This document shows positions 1 through 8,474 of a stretch of 64,000 bases of DNA, in pieces (position 1 is the stretch's first letter; each line of letters starts with the position of its first letter). The position numbers were made by a program, and so were the translations under genes. The notes below the pieces were generated by a model. It was not told where the DNA came from. It did no database searches and saw only the letters and a program-made list of their open reading frames with translations. Origin of the DNA: Bradyrhizobium sp. SK17 (GTDB lineage: Bacteria > Pseudomonadota > Alphaproteobacteria > Rhizobiales > Xanthobacteraceae); NCBI RefSeq assembly GCF_002831585.1, contig NZ_CP025113.1, positions 248,001-312,000 on the forward strand, given 5' to 3'.

Positions 1-160
1 CAGGTGAGCGGGCGGGAAACTCTCCCAACCAATCCACGGCAGCACAGTCTGGTTTGAGTCTTTTGGCCTCAACGCGCCTCCATCGCGCGATGTGGCCGGA
101 GCGCTCTCACCCGACGTCACGTTGATGCGGATCCCGTCGCTGGGGCCGTTGGAGAGTGCC
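1..160 (+). promoter_or_regulatory. Structured 5' leader of the ornithine decarboxylase gene (speF-like candidate)
   Basis: The 160 bases before the decarboxylase start carry several possible hairpins, for example TTGAG at 54-58 with CTCAA at 68-72. The Shine-Dalgarno region GTTGGAGAG (148-156) is complementary to CTCTCCCAAC (20-29, one bulged C), and a second CTCTC lies at 103-107, so two pairings could compete for the ribosome site. Alphaproteobacterial ornithine decarboxylase genes are known to carry a conserved leader (the speF RNA motif); membership here is inferred from context only. The leader may begin upstream of the window. Confidence 0.4.
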
Positions 161-1303
161 ATGACTGAACGTATTCAGGAATTCCTGCGCAACCGCCGCC
201 AGGATGGTCTCGACACCGAGCCGTGCCTCGTCGTCGACCTCGAAGTCGTGCGCGACAACTACCAGACCTTCGCGAAGGCGCTGCCGGACAGCCGCGTGTT
301 CTACGCGGTGAAGGCCAACCCTGCGCCCGAAGTGCTGTCGCTGCTGGCTTCGCTCGGCTCCTGCTTCGACACCGCGACCGTCGCGGAGATCGAGATGGCG
401 CTGGCCGCCGGTGCGACGCCGGACCGCATCTCCTTTGGCAACACGATCAAGAAGGAGCGCGACATCGCGCGCGCCTTCGCGCTCGGCATTCGCCTGTTCG
501 CGGTCGATTGCGCCGCCGAGGTCGAGAAGGTCGCCCGCGCCGCGCCCGGCGCCAAGGTGTTCTGCCGCATCCTCTATGACTGCGCCGGCGCCGAGTGGCC
601 GCTGTCGCGCAAGTTCGGCTGCGATCCGGAGATGGCGGTCGACGTGCTCGACCTCGCCAAGCGTCTGGGCCTGGAGCCGTGCGGCATCTCGTTCCATGTC
701 GGCTCGCAGCAGCGCAAGGTGAAGGCGTGGGACCGTGCGCTCGCGATGGCGTCGACCGTGTTCCGTGACTGCGCCGAGCGCGGCATCAACCTGACCATGG
801 TCAACATGGGCGGCGGCTTCCCGACCAAGTATCTCAAGGACGTTCCGCCGGTCCTGCAATATGGCCGGTCGATCTTCCGCGCGCTGCGCAAGCATTTCGG
901 CAACCAGATTCCGGAGACGATCATCGAACCGGGCCGCGGCATGGTCGGCAATGCGGGCGTGATCGAGACCGAGGTGGTGCTGATCTCGCGCAAGAGCGAC
1001 GAGGACGAGGTTCGCTGGGTCTATCTCGACATCGGCAAGTTCGGCGGTCTCGCCGAGACGATGGACGAGTCGATCCGCTATGCCATCCGCACCCCGCATG
1101 ACGGGGCGGACATGACGCCGTGCGTGCTCGCGGGCCCGACCTGCGATAGCGCCGACGTGCTCTACGAGAAGCTGCCGTATCCGCTCCCGGTGACGCTCGA
1201 GATCGGCGACAAGCTGCTGATCGAAGGCACCGGCGCCTATACGTCGACCTACTCGTCGGTGGCGTTCAACGGCATTCCGCCGCTGAAGACCTACCACATC
1301 TGA
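161..1303 (+). CDS. odc: Ornithine/lysine decarboxylase, PLP fold type III (alanine-racemase fold)
   Basis: 380 aa, the normal size for the bacterial group of eukaryote-type ornithine decarboxylases. It removes CO2 from ornithine (often also lysine) to give putrescine (or cadaverine) in the cytosol. The PLP lysine is K51 in YAVKANP; a glycine-rich phosphate loop (GGGFPTKY) lies near residue 217, EPGRGMVGNAG near 255, and the catalytic Cys is in the CDSADV motif near 328. ATG at 161 was chosen because GGAGAG lies 5 bases upstream and it gives family length; an in-frame GTG at 92 would add 23 non-conserved residues. Homospermidine synthase 1.4 kb downstream consumes the product. Ornithine versus lysine preference cannot be read from sequence. 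Confidence 0.93.
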   Translation: MTERIQEFLRNRRQDGLDTEPCLVVDLEVVRDNYQTFAKALPDSRVFYAVKANPAPEVLSLLASLGSCFDTATVAEIEMALAAGATPDRISFGNTIKKERDIARAFALGIRLFAVDCAAEVEKVARAAPGAKVFCRILYDCAGAEWPLSRKFGCDPEMAVDVLDLAKRLGLEPCGISFHVGSQQRKVKAWDRALAMASTVFRDCAERGINLTMVNMGGGFPTKYLKDVPPVLQYGRSIFRALRKHFGNQIPETIIEPGRGMVGNAGVIETEVVLISRKSDEDEVRWVYLDIGKFGGLAETMDESIRYAIRTPHDGADMTPCVLAGPTCDSADVLYEKLPYPLPVTLEIGDKLLIEGTGAYTSTYSSVAFNGIPPLKTYHI

Positions 1304-1333
1304 GCCGCCTCCCGATCGAGGCCTGATGAACCG

Positions 1334-1376
1334 GGAGCCGGCCCCGCCGGCTCCTTCCTGATCATTTTTGATTTTT
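1334..1376 (+). terminator. Rho-independent terminator after the decarboxylase gene
   Basis: A perfect 9-bp stem GGAGCCGGC/GCCGGCTCC (1334-1342 and 1346-1354) with a 3-base loop, followed by a T-rich tract (ATTTTTGATTTTT). It sits 30 bases after the stop codon and separates the decarboxylase from the GNAT gene. Confidence 0.8.
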
Positions 1377-1433
1377 CTGAACGACGCTTGCCGCGGCGTA
1401 GAACATGCCGTTGCAAGCGGGGACTGACGTGCC

Positions 1434-2042
1434 ATGACTGCAAAGCGGAACACCCCCGTCGCCCTCATCCGACAAGCCGCCCCGTTCGCGATCCGTGCGG
1501 AGCGTGCCTCGGACGTCGTCGCGCGTGAAGCGCTGCTGGATGCCTGCTTTGGCGAGAACCGCCATACGCGCACCTGCCAGCGCCTGCGTGACGGACGCGC
1601 GCCCGCCCAAGGCCTGAGCCTTGCGGCCGTGCGCCAGGATGGCCGGCTGGCTGGAACCGTGCGGCTGTGGCACGTCAGCGCGGGGGGCCGCAGCGCGATG
1701 ATGCTGGGGCCGCTGGCAGTCAACGACGACTGCCGCGGCCTCGGCGTCGGCGCCGCGCTGCTCCGGCGCGCGCTGGCCGTCGCCAAGGCCCGTGGCCATG
1801 GCGCGGTGATCCTGCTCGGCGACGCCCCCTATTACGCCCGCTTCGGCTTCACCGCCGCCAAAACCGGCGAGCTGTCGCTGCCCGGTGCTTTCGAGCGCGA
1901 GCGGTTGCTTGGCCTCGAGCTCGTCGAGGGGGCGCTGGACGGCACCTGGGGCATGATCACGCCGGCCGGCGCACCGCTGCGGCCCAAGACCAAGGCGACC
2001 CGCTCCCGGAAGGCACCGCTCGCCGTGCCGCACGCGGCGTAA
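1434..2042 (+). CDS. GNAT-family N-acetyltransferase (YhbS-like)
   Basis: 202 aa. The acetyl-CoA pyrophosphate loop CRGLGVGAALL lies near residue 100 in the order typical of GNAT proteins, followed by the YYARFGF segment characteristic of the YhbS subgroup. The C-terminus is basic and low in conservation. It would transfer acetyl from acetyl-CoA to an unknown amine. Its position between two polyamine genes makes a polyamine or amino-acid substrate conceivable, but nothing in the sequence proves it. It has its own start region after the terminator. Confidence 0.85.
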   Translation: MTAKRNTPVALIRQAAPFAIRAERASDVVAREALLDACFGENRHTRTCQRLRDGRAPAQGLSLAAVRQDGRLAGTVRLWHVSAGGRSAMMLGPLAVNDDCRGLGVGAALLRRALAVAKARGHGAVILLGDAPYYARFGFTAAKTGELSLPGAFERERLLGLELVEGALDGTWGMITPAGAPLRPKTKATRSRKAPLAVPHAA

Positions 2043-2052
2043 GGCGGGCGCC

Positions 2053-2223
2053 ATGGCAGAGAACCTTCCCGTCATCGATGGCGCGCGTCCGCGTTGGCGC
2101 GGCCTCGTCACCACGATCATGCTGCTGCTGATCTCGGTCATGATCGTCCGGGACATCCTGATCCGGCGCTGGACCGGCGCGGTGGCGCCGCCGCCGCCGG
2201 ACACCACGCAGCAGTCCCGCTAG
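2053..2223 (+). CDS. Small single-pass membrane protein, 56 aa
   Basis: A short frame begins 10 bases after the GNAT stop. The product has a charged N-terminus, one hydrophobic segment (about residues 18-34, TTIMLLLISVMIVRDIL) flanked by Arg residues, and a Pro-rich tail (VAPPPPD). No family was recognised. Close spacing to the GNAT gene on the same strand suggests cotranscription. Evidence for translation is only the tight spacing and the coherent membrane-protein composition. Confidence 0.6.
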   Translation: MAENLPVIDGARPRWRGLVTTIMLLLISVMIVRDILIRRWTGAVAPPPPDTTQQSR

Positions 2224-2322
2224 CCATAGCCGTCAGGCTTCCAGGCCAGAATTGAAGGGGTTGCGCGGGCGGCAAAAATGCCCGTAAACCCCGCGAAACG
2301 CCTTTTTCCGTCGAGGTCCCAC

Positions 2323-2712
2323 ATGCCCCGCCGCTTGATTTCCACCGGCTCGCCCTTCGAGAAAACCGCCGGCTACAGCCGCGCCGTGATCGACGGCGAT
2401 TTCGCCTTCGTCGCCGGAACCACCGGCTACGACTACACCACGATGACCATGCCGGCCGATGTCACGAGCCAGTCACGGAACTGCTTCAAGACCATCGAGG
2501 CGGCCCTCAAGGAAGGCGGCTTCGCGATGGCCGATATCGTCCGTGCGACCTACTACCTCACCGACGTCAACGACGCGGACGCCCATTTCGCGGTCTGTGG
2601 CGAGGTTCTCGGCGACATCCGTCCGGCCGCAACGCTGCTGATCGTCGCAGGGCTCTACAAGCCCGAGATGAAGGTCGAAATCGAAGTCACCGCAAAGCGA
2701 CGTAACCCCTGA
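2323..2712 (+). CDS. Rid (YjgF/YER057c/UK114) family protein, catalytic Arg absent
   Basis: 129 aa, a full-length Rid trimer-forming chorismate-mutase-like fold. RidA enzymes hydrolyse reactive 2-imino acids made by PLP enzymes, using an Arg in the motif ARS near residue 105. Here the aligned stretch is RPAATLLIVAGL, with Ala103 in place of that Arg, so it probably belongs to a Rid subgroup lacking classical deaminase activity. ATG 2323 is preferred (AGG 8 bases upstream); an upstream in-frame ATG at 2278 would add 15 unconserved residues. It lies 37 bases before homospermidine synthase on the same strand. Confidence 0.85.
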   Translation: MPRRLISTGSPFEKTAGYSRAVIDGDFAFVAGTTGYDYTTMTMPADVTSQSRNCFKTIEAALKEGGFAMADIVRATYYLTDVNDADAHFAVCGEVLGDIRPAATLLIVAGLYKPEMKVEIEVTAKRRNP

Positions 2713-2749
2713 TCCACTCTACCCGCCGCTAGGCGCTCTCCTGGAGAAA

Positions 2750-4195
2750 ATGATGAATTCCTCCTCGCAGATCTACGCGAAGATCACCGGCCCCATCGTC
2801 ATGGTCGGCTTCGGCTCCATCGGCAAAGGCACGCTGCCGATGATCGAAAGGCATCTCGATTACGACAAGTCGCGCATCACCGTGATCGATCCCAAGGACG
2901 AGGGCCGCAAGGCCCATTGCGAGAAGCACAACGTCAAGTTCATCCAGAAGGCGGTGACCAAGGACAATTATCGGGAGTTGCTGACCCCGCTGCTCACCGA
3001 GGGCGGCGGCCAGGGCTTCTGCGTCAATCTCTCGGTCGATACCGGCTCGACCGACATCATGGAGCTCTGCAACGAAGTCGGCGCGCTCTATATCGACACT
3101 GTCAACGAGCCTTGGCTCGGCTTCTATTTCGATGCGTCGAAGGGACCGGAAGCGCGCTCCAACTACGCGCTTCGCGAAGTGACGCTGGCCGCCAAGAAGG
3201 CGCGTCCCGCGGGCTCGACCACGGCCATTTCCTGCTGCGGCGCCAATCCCGGCATGGTCTCGTTCTTCGTCAAGCAGGCGCTGCTCAATGTCGCCGCCGA
3301 CCTGAAGCTCAATGCCCCCAAGCCGAAGACCAAGGCCGAATGGGCGGACTTGATGCGGCAGGCCGGCGTCAAGGGCATCCACATCGCCGAGCGCGACACC
3401 CAGCGCTCGAAATTGTCGAAGGAGCCGGATGTCTTCGTCAACACCTGGTCGGTGGAAGGTTTCCTGTCGGAAGGCGTGCAGCCATCCGAGCTCGGCTGGG
3501 GCACCCATGAGAAATGGCTGCCCGAGAATGCCCATACCCACGAAGCGGGCTGCGGTGCCGCGATCTATCTGATGCAGCCCGGCGCCAACACGCGGGTGCG
3601 CACCTGGTGCCCGACCCGCGGCCCGCAATATGGCTTCCTCGTCACCCACAATGAGTCGATCTCGATCTCCGATTACTTCACGGTGCGTGATGGAGCGGGC
3701 ACCGCGATCTACCGGCCGACCTGCCACTATGCCTATCATCCGTGCGACGATGCCGTGCTGTCGCTGCACGAAATGTTCGGCCGCGCCGCCAAGATGCAGG
3801 AGAAACACCACATCCTCGACGAGAACGAAATCGTCGACGGCATCGACGAGCTCGGCGTGCTGCTGTTCGGCCATGACAACAACGCCTACTGGTTCGGCTC
3901 GCAGCTCTCGATCGAAGAGACCCGCAAGCTCGCGCCCTATCAGAACGCCACCGGCCTGCAAGTGACCTCCGCTGTGCTCGGCGGCATGGTGTGGGCGCTG
4001 GAAAACCCGAACCGTGGCATCGTCGAGGCCGACGAGATGGATTTCGACCGGCTGCTGGAAATCCAAATGCCGTATCTCGGCCCGGTGAAGGGATTCTACA
4101 CCGACTGGACCCCGCTGACGGATCGCCCCGGACTGTTCCCGGAAGACATCGACACCAGCGATCCCTGGCAGTTCAAGAACATCCTGGTGCGCTGA
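2750..4195 (+). CDS. hss: Homospermidine synthase
   Basis: 481 aa, the length of bacterial homospermidine synthases of the saccharopine-dehydrogenase-like fold. It makes sym-homospermidine from two putrescines in an NAD-dependent aminobutyl transfer without net redox change. The Rossmann NAD site GFGSIGKG is at residues 20-27. Two adjacent ATGs (2750, 2753) follow GGAGAAA. Homospermidine replaces spermidine as the major triamine in many rhizobia, and the decarboxylase at 161-1303 supplies putrescine. Confidence 0.95.
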   Translation: MMNSSSQIYAKITGPIVMVGFGSIGKGTLPMIERHLDYDKSRITVIDPKDEGRKAHCEKHNVKFIQKAVTKDNYRELLTPLLTEGGGQGFCVNLSVDTGSTDIMELCNEVGALYIDTVNEPWLGFYFDASKGPEARSNYALREVTLAAKKARPAGSTTAISCCGANPGMVSFFVKQALLNVAADLKLNAPKPKTKAEWADLMRQAGVKGIHIAERDTQRSKLSKEPDVFVNTWSVEGFLSEGVQPSELGWGTHEKWLPENAHTHEAGCGAAIYLMQPGANTRVRTWCPTRGPQYGFLVTHNESISISDYFTVRDGAGTAIYRPTCHYAYHPCDDAVLSLHEMFGRAAKMQEKHHILDENEIVDGIDELGVLLFGHDNNAYWFGSQLSIEETRKLAPYQNATGLQVTSAVLGGMVWALENPNRGIVEADEMDFDRLLEIQMPYLGPVKGFYTDWTPLTDRPGLFPEDIDTSDPWQFKNILVR

Positions 4196-4216
4196 CCCGA
4201 CGCGATCTCCACTCAC

Positions 4217-4320
4217 GTCATTCCGGGATGGTCCGAAGGGCCAGGCCCGGAATCCATTCCACAACCGAGTTTGCGTCCTGATGGATTCCGGGCTCGCGCT
4301 TCGCGCGCCCCGGAATGACG
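4217..4320. repeat. Paired palindromic intergenic repeat (GTCAT...ATCCA type)
   Basis: Two hairpin-forming halves in opposite orientation, beginning CGTCATTCCGGGATGG and ending CGCCCCGGAATGACG, with ATCCATTCC and TGGATTCCG facing each other in the middle. It fills the gap between convergent hss and adc, so it could act as a bidirectional terminator. Related halves occur at 41931-42034 and 61776-61805. Confidence 0.75.
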
Positions 4321-4324
4321 GCAG

Positions 4325-5065
4325 CTACTTCGCCATGTAGTCGAACGCCACCGAGCCGAGGCCGAGCGTCAGGTCGGCCTTGTAGTGCAAGGCCGAGATC
4401 ACCTCGCGCACCGGCAACCGGGCCACGTCGCACAGCGCGTGCGGAAACAGGCCGAGCGCGGCGGGACCGGTCCAGGCGCCCTTCAACGTGATGTCGTCGA
4501 GATGGAAGCGCACCAGTTCGCAGATCCGCGGGCTGCCGTCGACATGCGGGATGATCTTGAGGATGAAATTCGGCGCCTTCATCGAATTCAGCACCGTGTC
4601 GTGGTCGACCTTGCGGTATTTGTAGCCCATGGTGGCGGAAGCGCAGAGCACCGAGCCGTAGTGCAGCGAGCCGACCAGCACGTCGCTCTCGACCGCGATC
4701 TTGGGCCGCGCCAGCTTCTTCGGAAATCCCCATAGTTCGCGGCCGCCGGCGATCGGGGCTTCGTCGTCGAGATACATCGCGTGGGTATAGGCGCCGAGTT
4801 CACCCTTGAAGCGGACCGGAATCACCTGCCCGGTCTCGGTGTAGTCGCCGAAACCGGTCGAGTCGGGCATACGGATGAATTCGTACTTCACCACCGGCTC
4901 GGCGACCTCGAGCGGCTCCGGCACCACGGCGGCGAGCGCCTCAGGGTCGGTCTTGTAGGTGATGATGAAATATTCGCGGTCGTAGAACCGATAGGGTCCC
5001 GGCGGGAATGACGGGTTGGTGAGCGGCATCGAATAGGCGGTGCGCCGGACGTCTTCGATCTTCAT
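4325..5065 (-). CDS. adc: Acetoacetate decarboxylase
   Basis: 246 aa from the ATG at 5065, the standard length for this family. Converts acetoacetate to acetone and CO2 through a Schiff base. The active-site pair is K116-K117 in [10 protein letters not shown], matching Lys115/Lys116 of the clostridial enzyme. An in-frame ATG 24 bases upstream (5089) adds only 8 residues. Convergent with homospermidine synthase. Some homologues of this superfamily act on other beta-keto acids, so the substrate is likely but not certain. Confidence 0.9.
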   Translation of the reverse strand: MKIEDVRRTAYSMPLTNPSFPPGPYRFYDREYFIITYKTDPEALAAVVPEPLEVAEPVVKYEFIRMPDSTGFGDYTETGQVIPVRFKGELGAYTHAMYLDDEAPIAGGRELWGFPKKLARPKIAVESDVLVGSLHYGSVLCASATMGYKYRKVDHDTVLNSMKAPNFILKIIPHVDGSPRICELVRFHLDDITLKGAWTGPAALGLFPHALCDVARLPVREVISALHYKADLTLGLGSVAFDYMAK

Positions 5066-5184
5066 GGAAGCCCCATCTGTCGTTGGCAAGACGGCAGAGT
5101 ATGGAGCGGCCGGACCGCCGAGGCGAGACCGTATAATCGGCAGCGCTCGTCAAATGCACGTCACAATGCGCGGCCGCGGCGCGC

Positions 5185-5508
5185 CTATTTCTTCTCGATC
5201 GGCGGCGCGGTCTTTTCCGCAGGCGCGGGCGGCAACACCGGCTTGGCGCCGGCCTTCTGCGCCTCGGCGTCGGGACGGGCCGGCTGCGGCGCCGGCGTGG
5301 TCGGCCGCTCGCCGCCGGGCTTCGACTCGGCCGGGGGCGCGGTCTGCTGCGGATCCGGCGAAGGCCGTAGCGGGTGGGTCGCCTGCGCCATCTGCTGCGG
5401 CGGCGCCGCATTGATGGCGTGCAGCGCGAACGCCGATACCGCGACGCCCGCCACCACCAGCGTGGCGGCGATCAGCATGTCATTCCGCAGACTGGCCATC
5501 TCGTTCAC
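5185..5508 (-). CDS. Membrane-anchored Pro/Ala-rich hypothetical protein
   Basis: 107 aa (or 104 from the internal ATG at 5499). One N-terminal hydrophobic segment (about residues 11-34) is followed by about 70 residues of low-complexity Pro/Ala/Lys/Glu sequence, compatible with a periplasmic extended linker. No enzymatic motif is visible and no family was recognised. It is minus-strand, between adc and the MgtC-like gene, with gaps of 67-120 bases on either side. Confidence 0.6.
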   Translation of the reverse strand: MNEMASLRNDMLIAATLVVAGVAVSAFALHAINAAPPQQMAQATHPLRPSPDPQQTAPPAESKPGGERPTTPAPQPARPDAEAQKAGAKPVLPPAPAEKTAPPIEKK

Positions 5509-5575
5509 CCGCGACTTGTTCGCGATGTCAACGATCCTGCCTCCGCATCGTTCCGAAGCCGGAGGCGGCGGGAAC

Positions 5576-6292
5576 TCAGTCGGCGGTATTGCTTTCCCAG
5601 GTGGCGTGGCGCACGCCGGGCTGCCGCTCGAGGTCGGTCACGACCGCATCCAGCTCGTGCGGGTCGATCGCGGTCGAGACCAGCGTCGCCACGATCTCCG
5701 GCAGATCGTCACCGATTTCGACCACGGCGACGTCGGCGACCGGATAATTCGCGGCCTCGAGCTTTTCCACCAGGCGGTCGCGCATGTCAGGCAGCGCCTC
5801 GAGGGTGACCGCGAGCTTGACGTAATAGGTCGCCTCCGAGGCCTTCTCGTCCAGCGGGATGCGGTTGATGGCGTTGACCAGCGGACGCAGCAGCGTGTTG
5901 CCGGCGATCACGAACACCGTCAGCGCCGCCGCCTGCGCCACCATGTCGGCGCCAGCGCAGGAGCCGACCGCGGCCGAAGACCACAGCGTCGCCGCAGTGT
6001 TGAGGCCGCGCACGTCCATGCCCTGCTTCATGATGACGCCGGCACCGAGGAAACCGATCCCCGACACCACATAGGCGATCACCCGCACCGCGCCGTCAGG
6101 GCCATCCAGCCGCATCGCCAGATCGACGAAGGCAGCCGCGCCGACCGCGACCAGCACATTGGTGCGCAGGCCGGCGGTGCGCTGGCGATATTGCCGCTCC
6201 GCGCCGATCAACGTGCCGAGCACGAAGGCCGAGGCCAGGCTTACCAGCGTGTCAAGGAAGTCGGCGATCTGGAATGTCGCAAGAAATCGCAT
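5576..6292 (-). CDS. MgtC/SapB-family membrane protein
   Basis: 238 aa. The N-terminal half has about four to five hydrophobic helices with the family hallmark GAERQYRQRTAGLRTNVLV near residues 28-46, followed by further glycine-rich helices (GIGFLGAGVI). The C-terminal third (from about residue 155) is a soluble ACT-like domain. MgtC proteins support growth at low magnesium and regulate ATP synthase or phosphate use in pathogens; the role in free-living relatives is open. No magnesium-responsive element was recognised upstream. Confidence 0.88.
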   Translation of the reverse strand: MRFLATFQIADFLDTLVSLASAFVLGTLIGAERQYRQRTAGLRTNVLVAVGAAAFVDLAMRLDGPDGAVRVIAYVVSGIGFLGAGVIMKQGMDVRGLNTAATLWSSAAVGSCAGADMVAQAAALTVFVIAGNTLLRPLVNAINRIPLDEKASEATYYVKLAVTLEALPDMRDRLVEKLEAANYPVADVAVVEIGDDLPEIVATLVSTAIDPHELDAVVTDLERQPGVRHATWESNTAD

Positions 6293-6345
6293 GGCACTGC
6301 CCGGCTGGAGCTACGGTCCCGAAATGCTTCGGATGCCGCGATCTC

Positions 6346-7365
6346 TTACATTTCCAGGATGCCCGCGTCACCATCTTCCGTGCCGAAGGCGAGCAGCGTG
6401 CCCTTGGCATTCCAGCCCAGCGCGGATACCGCGGCGCCGGTATTCCGCCGTACCAGGATCTCGGCGCCGTCCTCGAGCCGCACCATCAGCACGGTGCCAT
6501 CGGCATAGCCGACCGCCATGATGTCGTTCTTCGGATGGCAGGCGACCACGGCGACCCGCGCCGGCATCGGCGCCAGCATCGCCGGCTCCTTGCCCATCGG
6601 CCCGTCCTTGCTGGTGAACGGCCAGACGATCACGGTATCGGCGCCGGAGGTCGCGAGCCCCTTGCCGCCGACGCTCCAGGACATCGAGCGCACCCGGCCG
6701 GGATAGCCGCTCATCCGCATATGCCTGTTGTCGGCAAGCCGCCAGCCATGCATCGCGGCCTCGTGCATCGCCGTGACCAGGAATTTGTTGTCCGGACTGA
6801 ACATCACGGCGAGATGCGAGCCGGCCCATTCCAGGAATTCCGGATTGGCCGCCATGTTGGGAAACCACAGCGTCACGCCGTTGTAATGCGCGATCGCGAG
6901 CCGCAGTCCCTTCGGCGCGAACGCCAGCCCGCCGACGGTCGACGGCACCTCGAAGGTTTTCTCTTCGCCCTTCGGGTTGCGCACGAACGCGGTCTTGCCC
7001 GCCGACCACGCCACGGTGCCGTCGCTGTGCAGCGCGACGTTGTCGATCCAGCGCCGCTTGGCGTCGGTCGCGATGACAGCGGTCTCGCCTTTGGCGTCGA
7101 TCGCGATCAGCTTGCCGTCGTCACCGCCGGTGACCAGCCGCTTGCCGTCGGAGGCCGCACACAGGATGGCGCCGAAATGCGTCTCGGTGCGCGTGATCTC
7201 GCCGTCGGCGGTCGCGACCGCAACGCTCTCCTCGGCACCGACGAAGAACGCGCGGTCGCCGAGGAAATGCACCGAGCCGACAGCCGCGCCGAGCGGCAGC
7301 GGCTTGACGCGATCGGTGATAGAAACAATCGAGGAGGCGGCCTCGCCCGGATCGAACTCTTTCAT
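6346..7365 (-). CDS. WD40-type beta-propeller protein coupled to the zinc operon
   Basis: 339 aa, no signal peptide or membrane segment, so probably cytoplasmic. The chain is built of repeated 35-45 residue units with blade-like endings (GGDDGKLIAID, SGADTVIVWPF, GYADGTVLMVRL, GTEDGDAGILEM). The start ATG at 7365 overlaps the stop of the CobW-type gene as TGATG, which indicates translational coupling. Propellers are binding scaffolds; the operon suggests zinc delivery or sensing. It is not the periplasmic zinc propeller AztD, which is exported. Confidence 0.82.
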   Translation of the reverse strand: MKEFDPGEAASSIVSITDRVKPLPLGAAVGSVHFLGDRAFFVGAEESVAVATADGEITRTETHFGAILCAASDGKRLVTGGDDGKLIAIDAKGETAVIATDAKRRWIDNVALHSDGTVAWSAGKTAFVRNPKGEEKTFEVPSTVGGLAFAPKGLRLAIAHYNGVTLWFPNMAANPEFLEWAGSHLAVMFSPDNKFLVTAMHEAAMHGWRLADNRHMRMSGYPGRVRSMSWSVGGKGLATSGADTVIVWPFTSKDGPMGKEPAMLAPMPARVAVVACHPKNDIMAVGYADGTVLMVRLEDGAEILVRRNTGAAVSALGWNAKGTLLAFGTEDGDAGILEM

Positions 7366-8417
7366 CACGTGGTGATGCACTGCTCGAAGCCGTCGCGGAT
7401 CGCCTGCTCCGGCAGCTCGCGACCGATGAACACGACGCGGCTCTCACGCTTCTCGCCGTCCTTCCACTTCCGCTGGTGGTCGCCCTCCAGCATCATGTGG
7501 ACGCCCTGGAACACGTAGCGGTCGTCATCGCCGGTGAAGGCGAGGATGCCCTTCGAGCGCAGGATCTTCTGGCCTTCGGTGGCGACGAGGTTCTGCAACC
7601 ACGGCATGAACTTGGTCGGGTCGAGCGGCTTCTCCGAGCGCAGCGACAGCGATTGCATGTCCTCGTCGTGATAGTGCTTCAGGCCGTGGCCATGATCGTG
7701 ATGATCATGGTCATGGTGATGACCGTGGTCATGATGGTGGTGGTCATGGTCGTGATCGTCGCCGGCCTCGAGGAAATCGGGCTCGATCTCCAGGATGCGG
7801 TCGAGGTCGAACGCGCCGCGCTCGAGCACGTCTGCGATCCCGACCTGGCAGCGCTCGGTGCGGTGCAGCTTGGCATAGGGATTGATGCCGCGGATGCGGG
7901 CCTCGACCTCGGCGAGTTCGGGCTTGGAGACTAGGTCGGTCTTGTTCAGCACGATGACGTCGGCGAACGCGATCTGGTTCTTGGCTTCCGGCGCATCCTT
8001 GAGGCGATCGCTGAGCCACTTGGCATCGGCGACCGTGACCACGGCATCGAGCCGGGCGTTCTTCTGCACGTCCTCGTCGACGAAGAAGGTCTGCGCGACC
8101 GGCGCCGGATCGGCAAGCCCGGTGGTCTCGACGATGATGGCGTCGAACTTGCCCTTGCGCTTCATCAGCCCGTCCATGATGCGGACGAGGTCGCCGCGCA
8201 CCGTGCAGCAGACGCAGCCATTGTTCATCTCGAACACTTCCTCATCGGCGCCGATGATGAGGTCGTTGTCGATGCCGATCTCGCCGAATTCGTTGACGAT
8301 CACCGCGTATTTCTTGCCGTGGTTCTCCGACAGGATGCGGTTCAGCAGCGTGGTCTTGCCGGCGCCGAGATAACCCGTCAGCACGGTCACTGGAATCTTT
8401 TGCGAGGCTTCAGCCAT
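7365..8417 (-). CDS. CobW/COG0523 GTPase, putative zinc metallochaperone with His-rich loop
   Basis: 350 aa. The G1 loop GYLGAGKTTL is at residues 15-24, the metal-binding CVCC (C68, C70, C71) follows, then NKTD for guanine, and a loop near residues 230-260 is almost pure His/Asp. The C-terminal CobW_C domain follows. Members hand zinc to client enzymes during starvation. ATG 8417 is chosen for GGAG 6 bases upstream; an in-frame start at 8450 would add 11 residues. It follows znuA by 57 bases, inside the same minus-strand operon. Confidence 0.93.
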   Translation of the reverse strand: MAEASQKIPVTVLTGYLGAGKTTLLNRILSENHGKKYAVIVNEFGEIGIDNDLIIGADEEVFEMNNGCVCCTVRGDLVRIMDGLMKRKGKFDAIIVETTGLADPAPVAQTFFVDEDVQKNARLDAVVTVADAKWLSDRLKDAPEAKNQIAFADVIVLNKTDLVSKPELAEVEARIRGINPYAKLHRTERCQVGIADVLERGAFDLDRILEIEPDFLEAGDDHDHDHHHHDHGHHHDHDHHDHGHGLKHYHDEDMQSLSLRSEKPLDPTKFMPWLQNLVATEGQKILRSKGILAFTGDDDRYVFQGVHMMLEGDHQRKWKDGEKRESRVVFIGRELPEQAIRDGFEQCITT

Positions 8418-8474
8418 GACAACTCCGAAAGGAACTTGAAAGGCGCTCAACCCCGCAGCAGGGAGGCCCCTGCC

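Noticed and set aside
107..1786. Long open frame antisense to the decarboxylase gene
   Set aside because: Arg/Ala/His-rich composition without motifs; it mirrors the codon usage of the real gene, as expected in GC-rich DNA. The same holds for antisense frames at 2729-4264, 13766-15670 and 42214-44256.
7679..7765. Repetitive CAT-rich block as a CRISPR or microsatellite
   Set aside because: It is in-frame coding for the His-rich metal loop and has no spacer-repeat periodicity.
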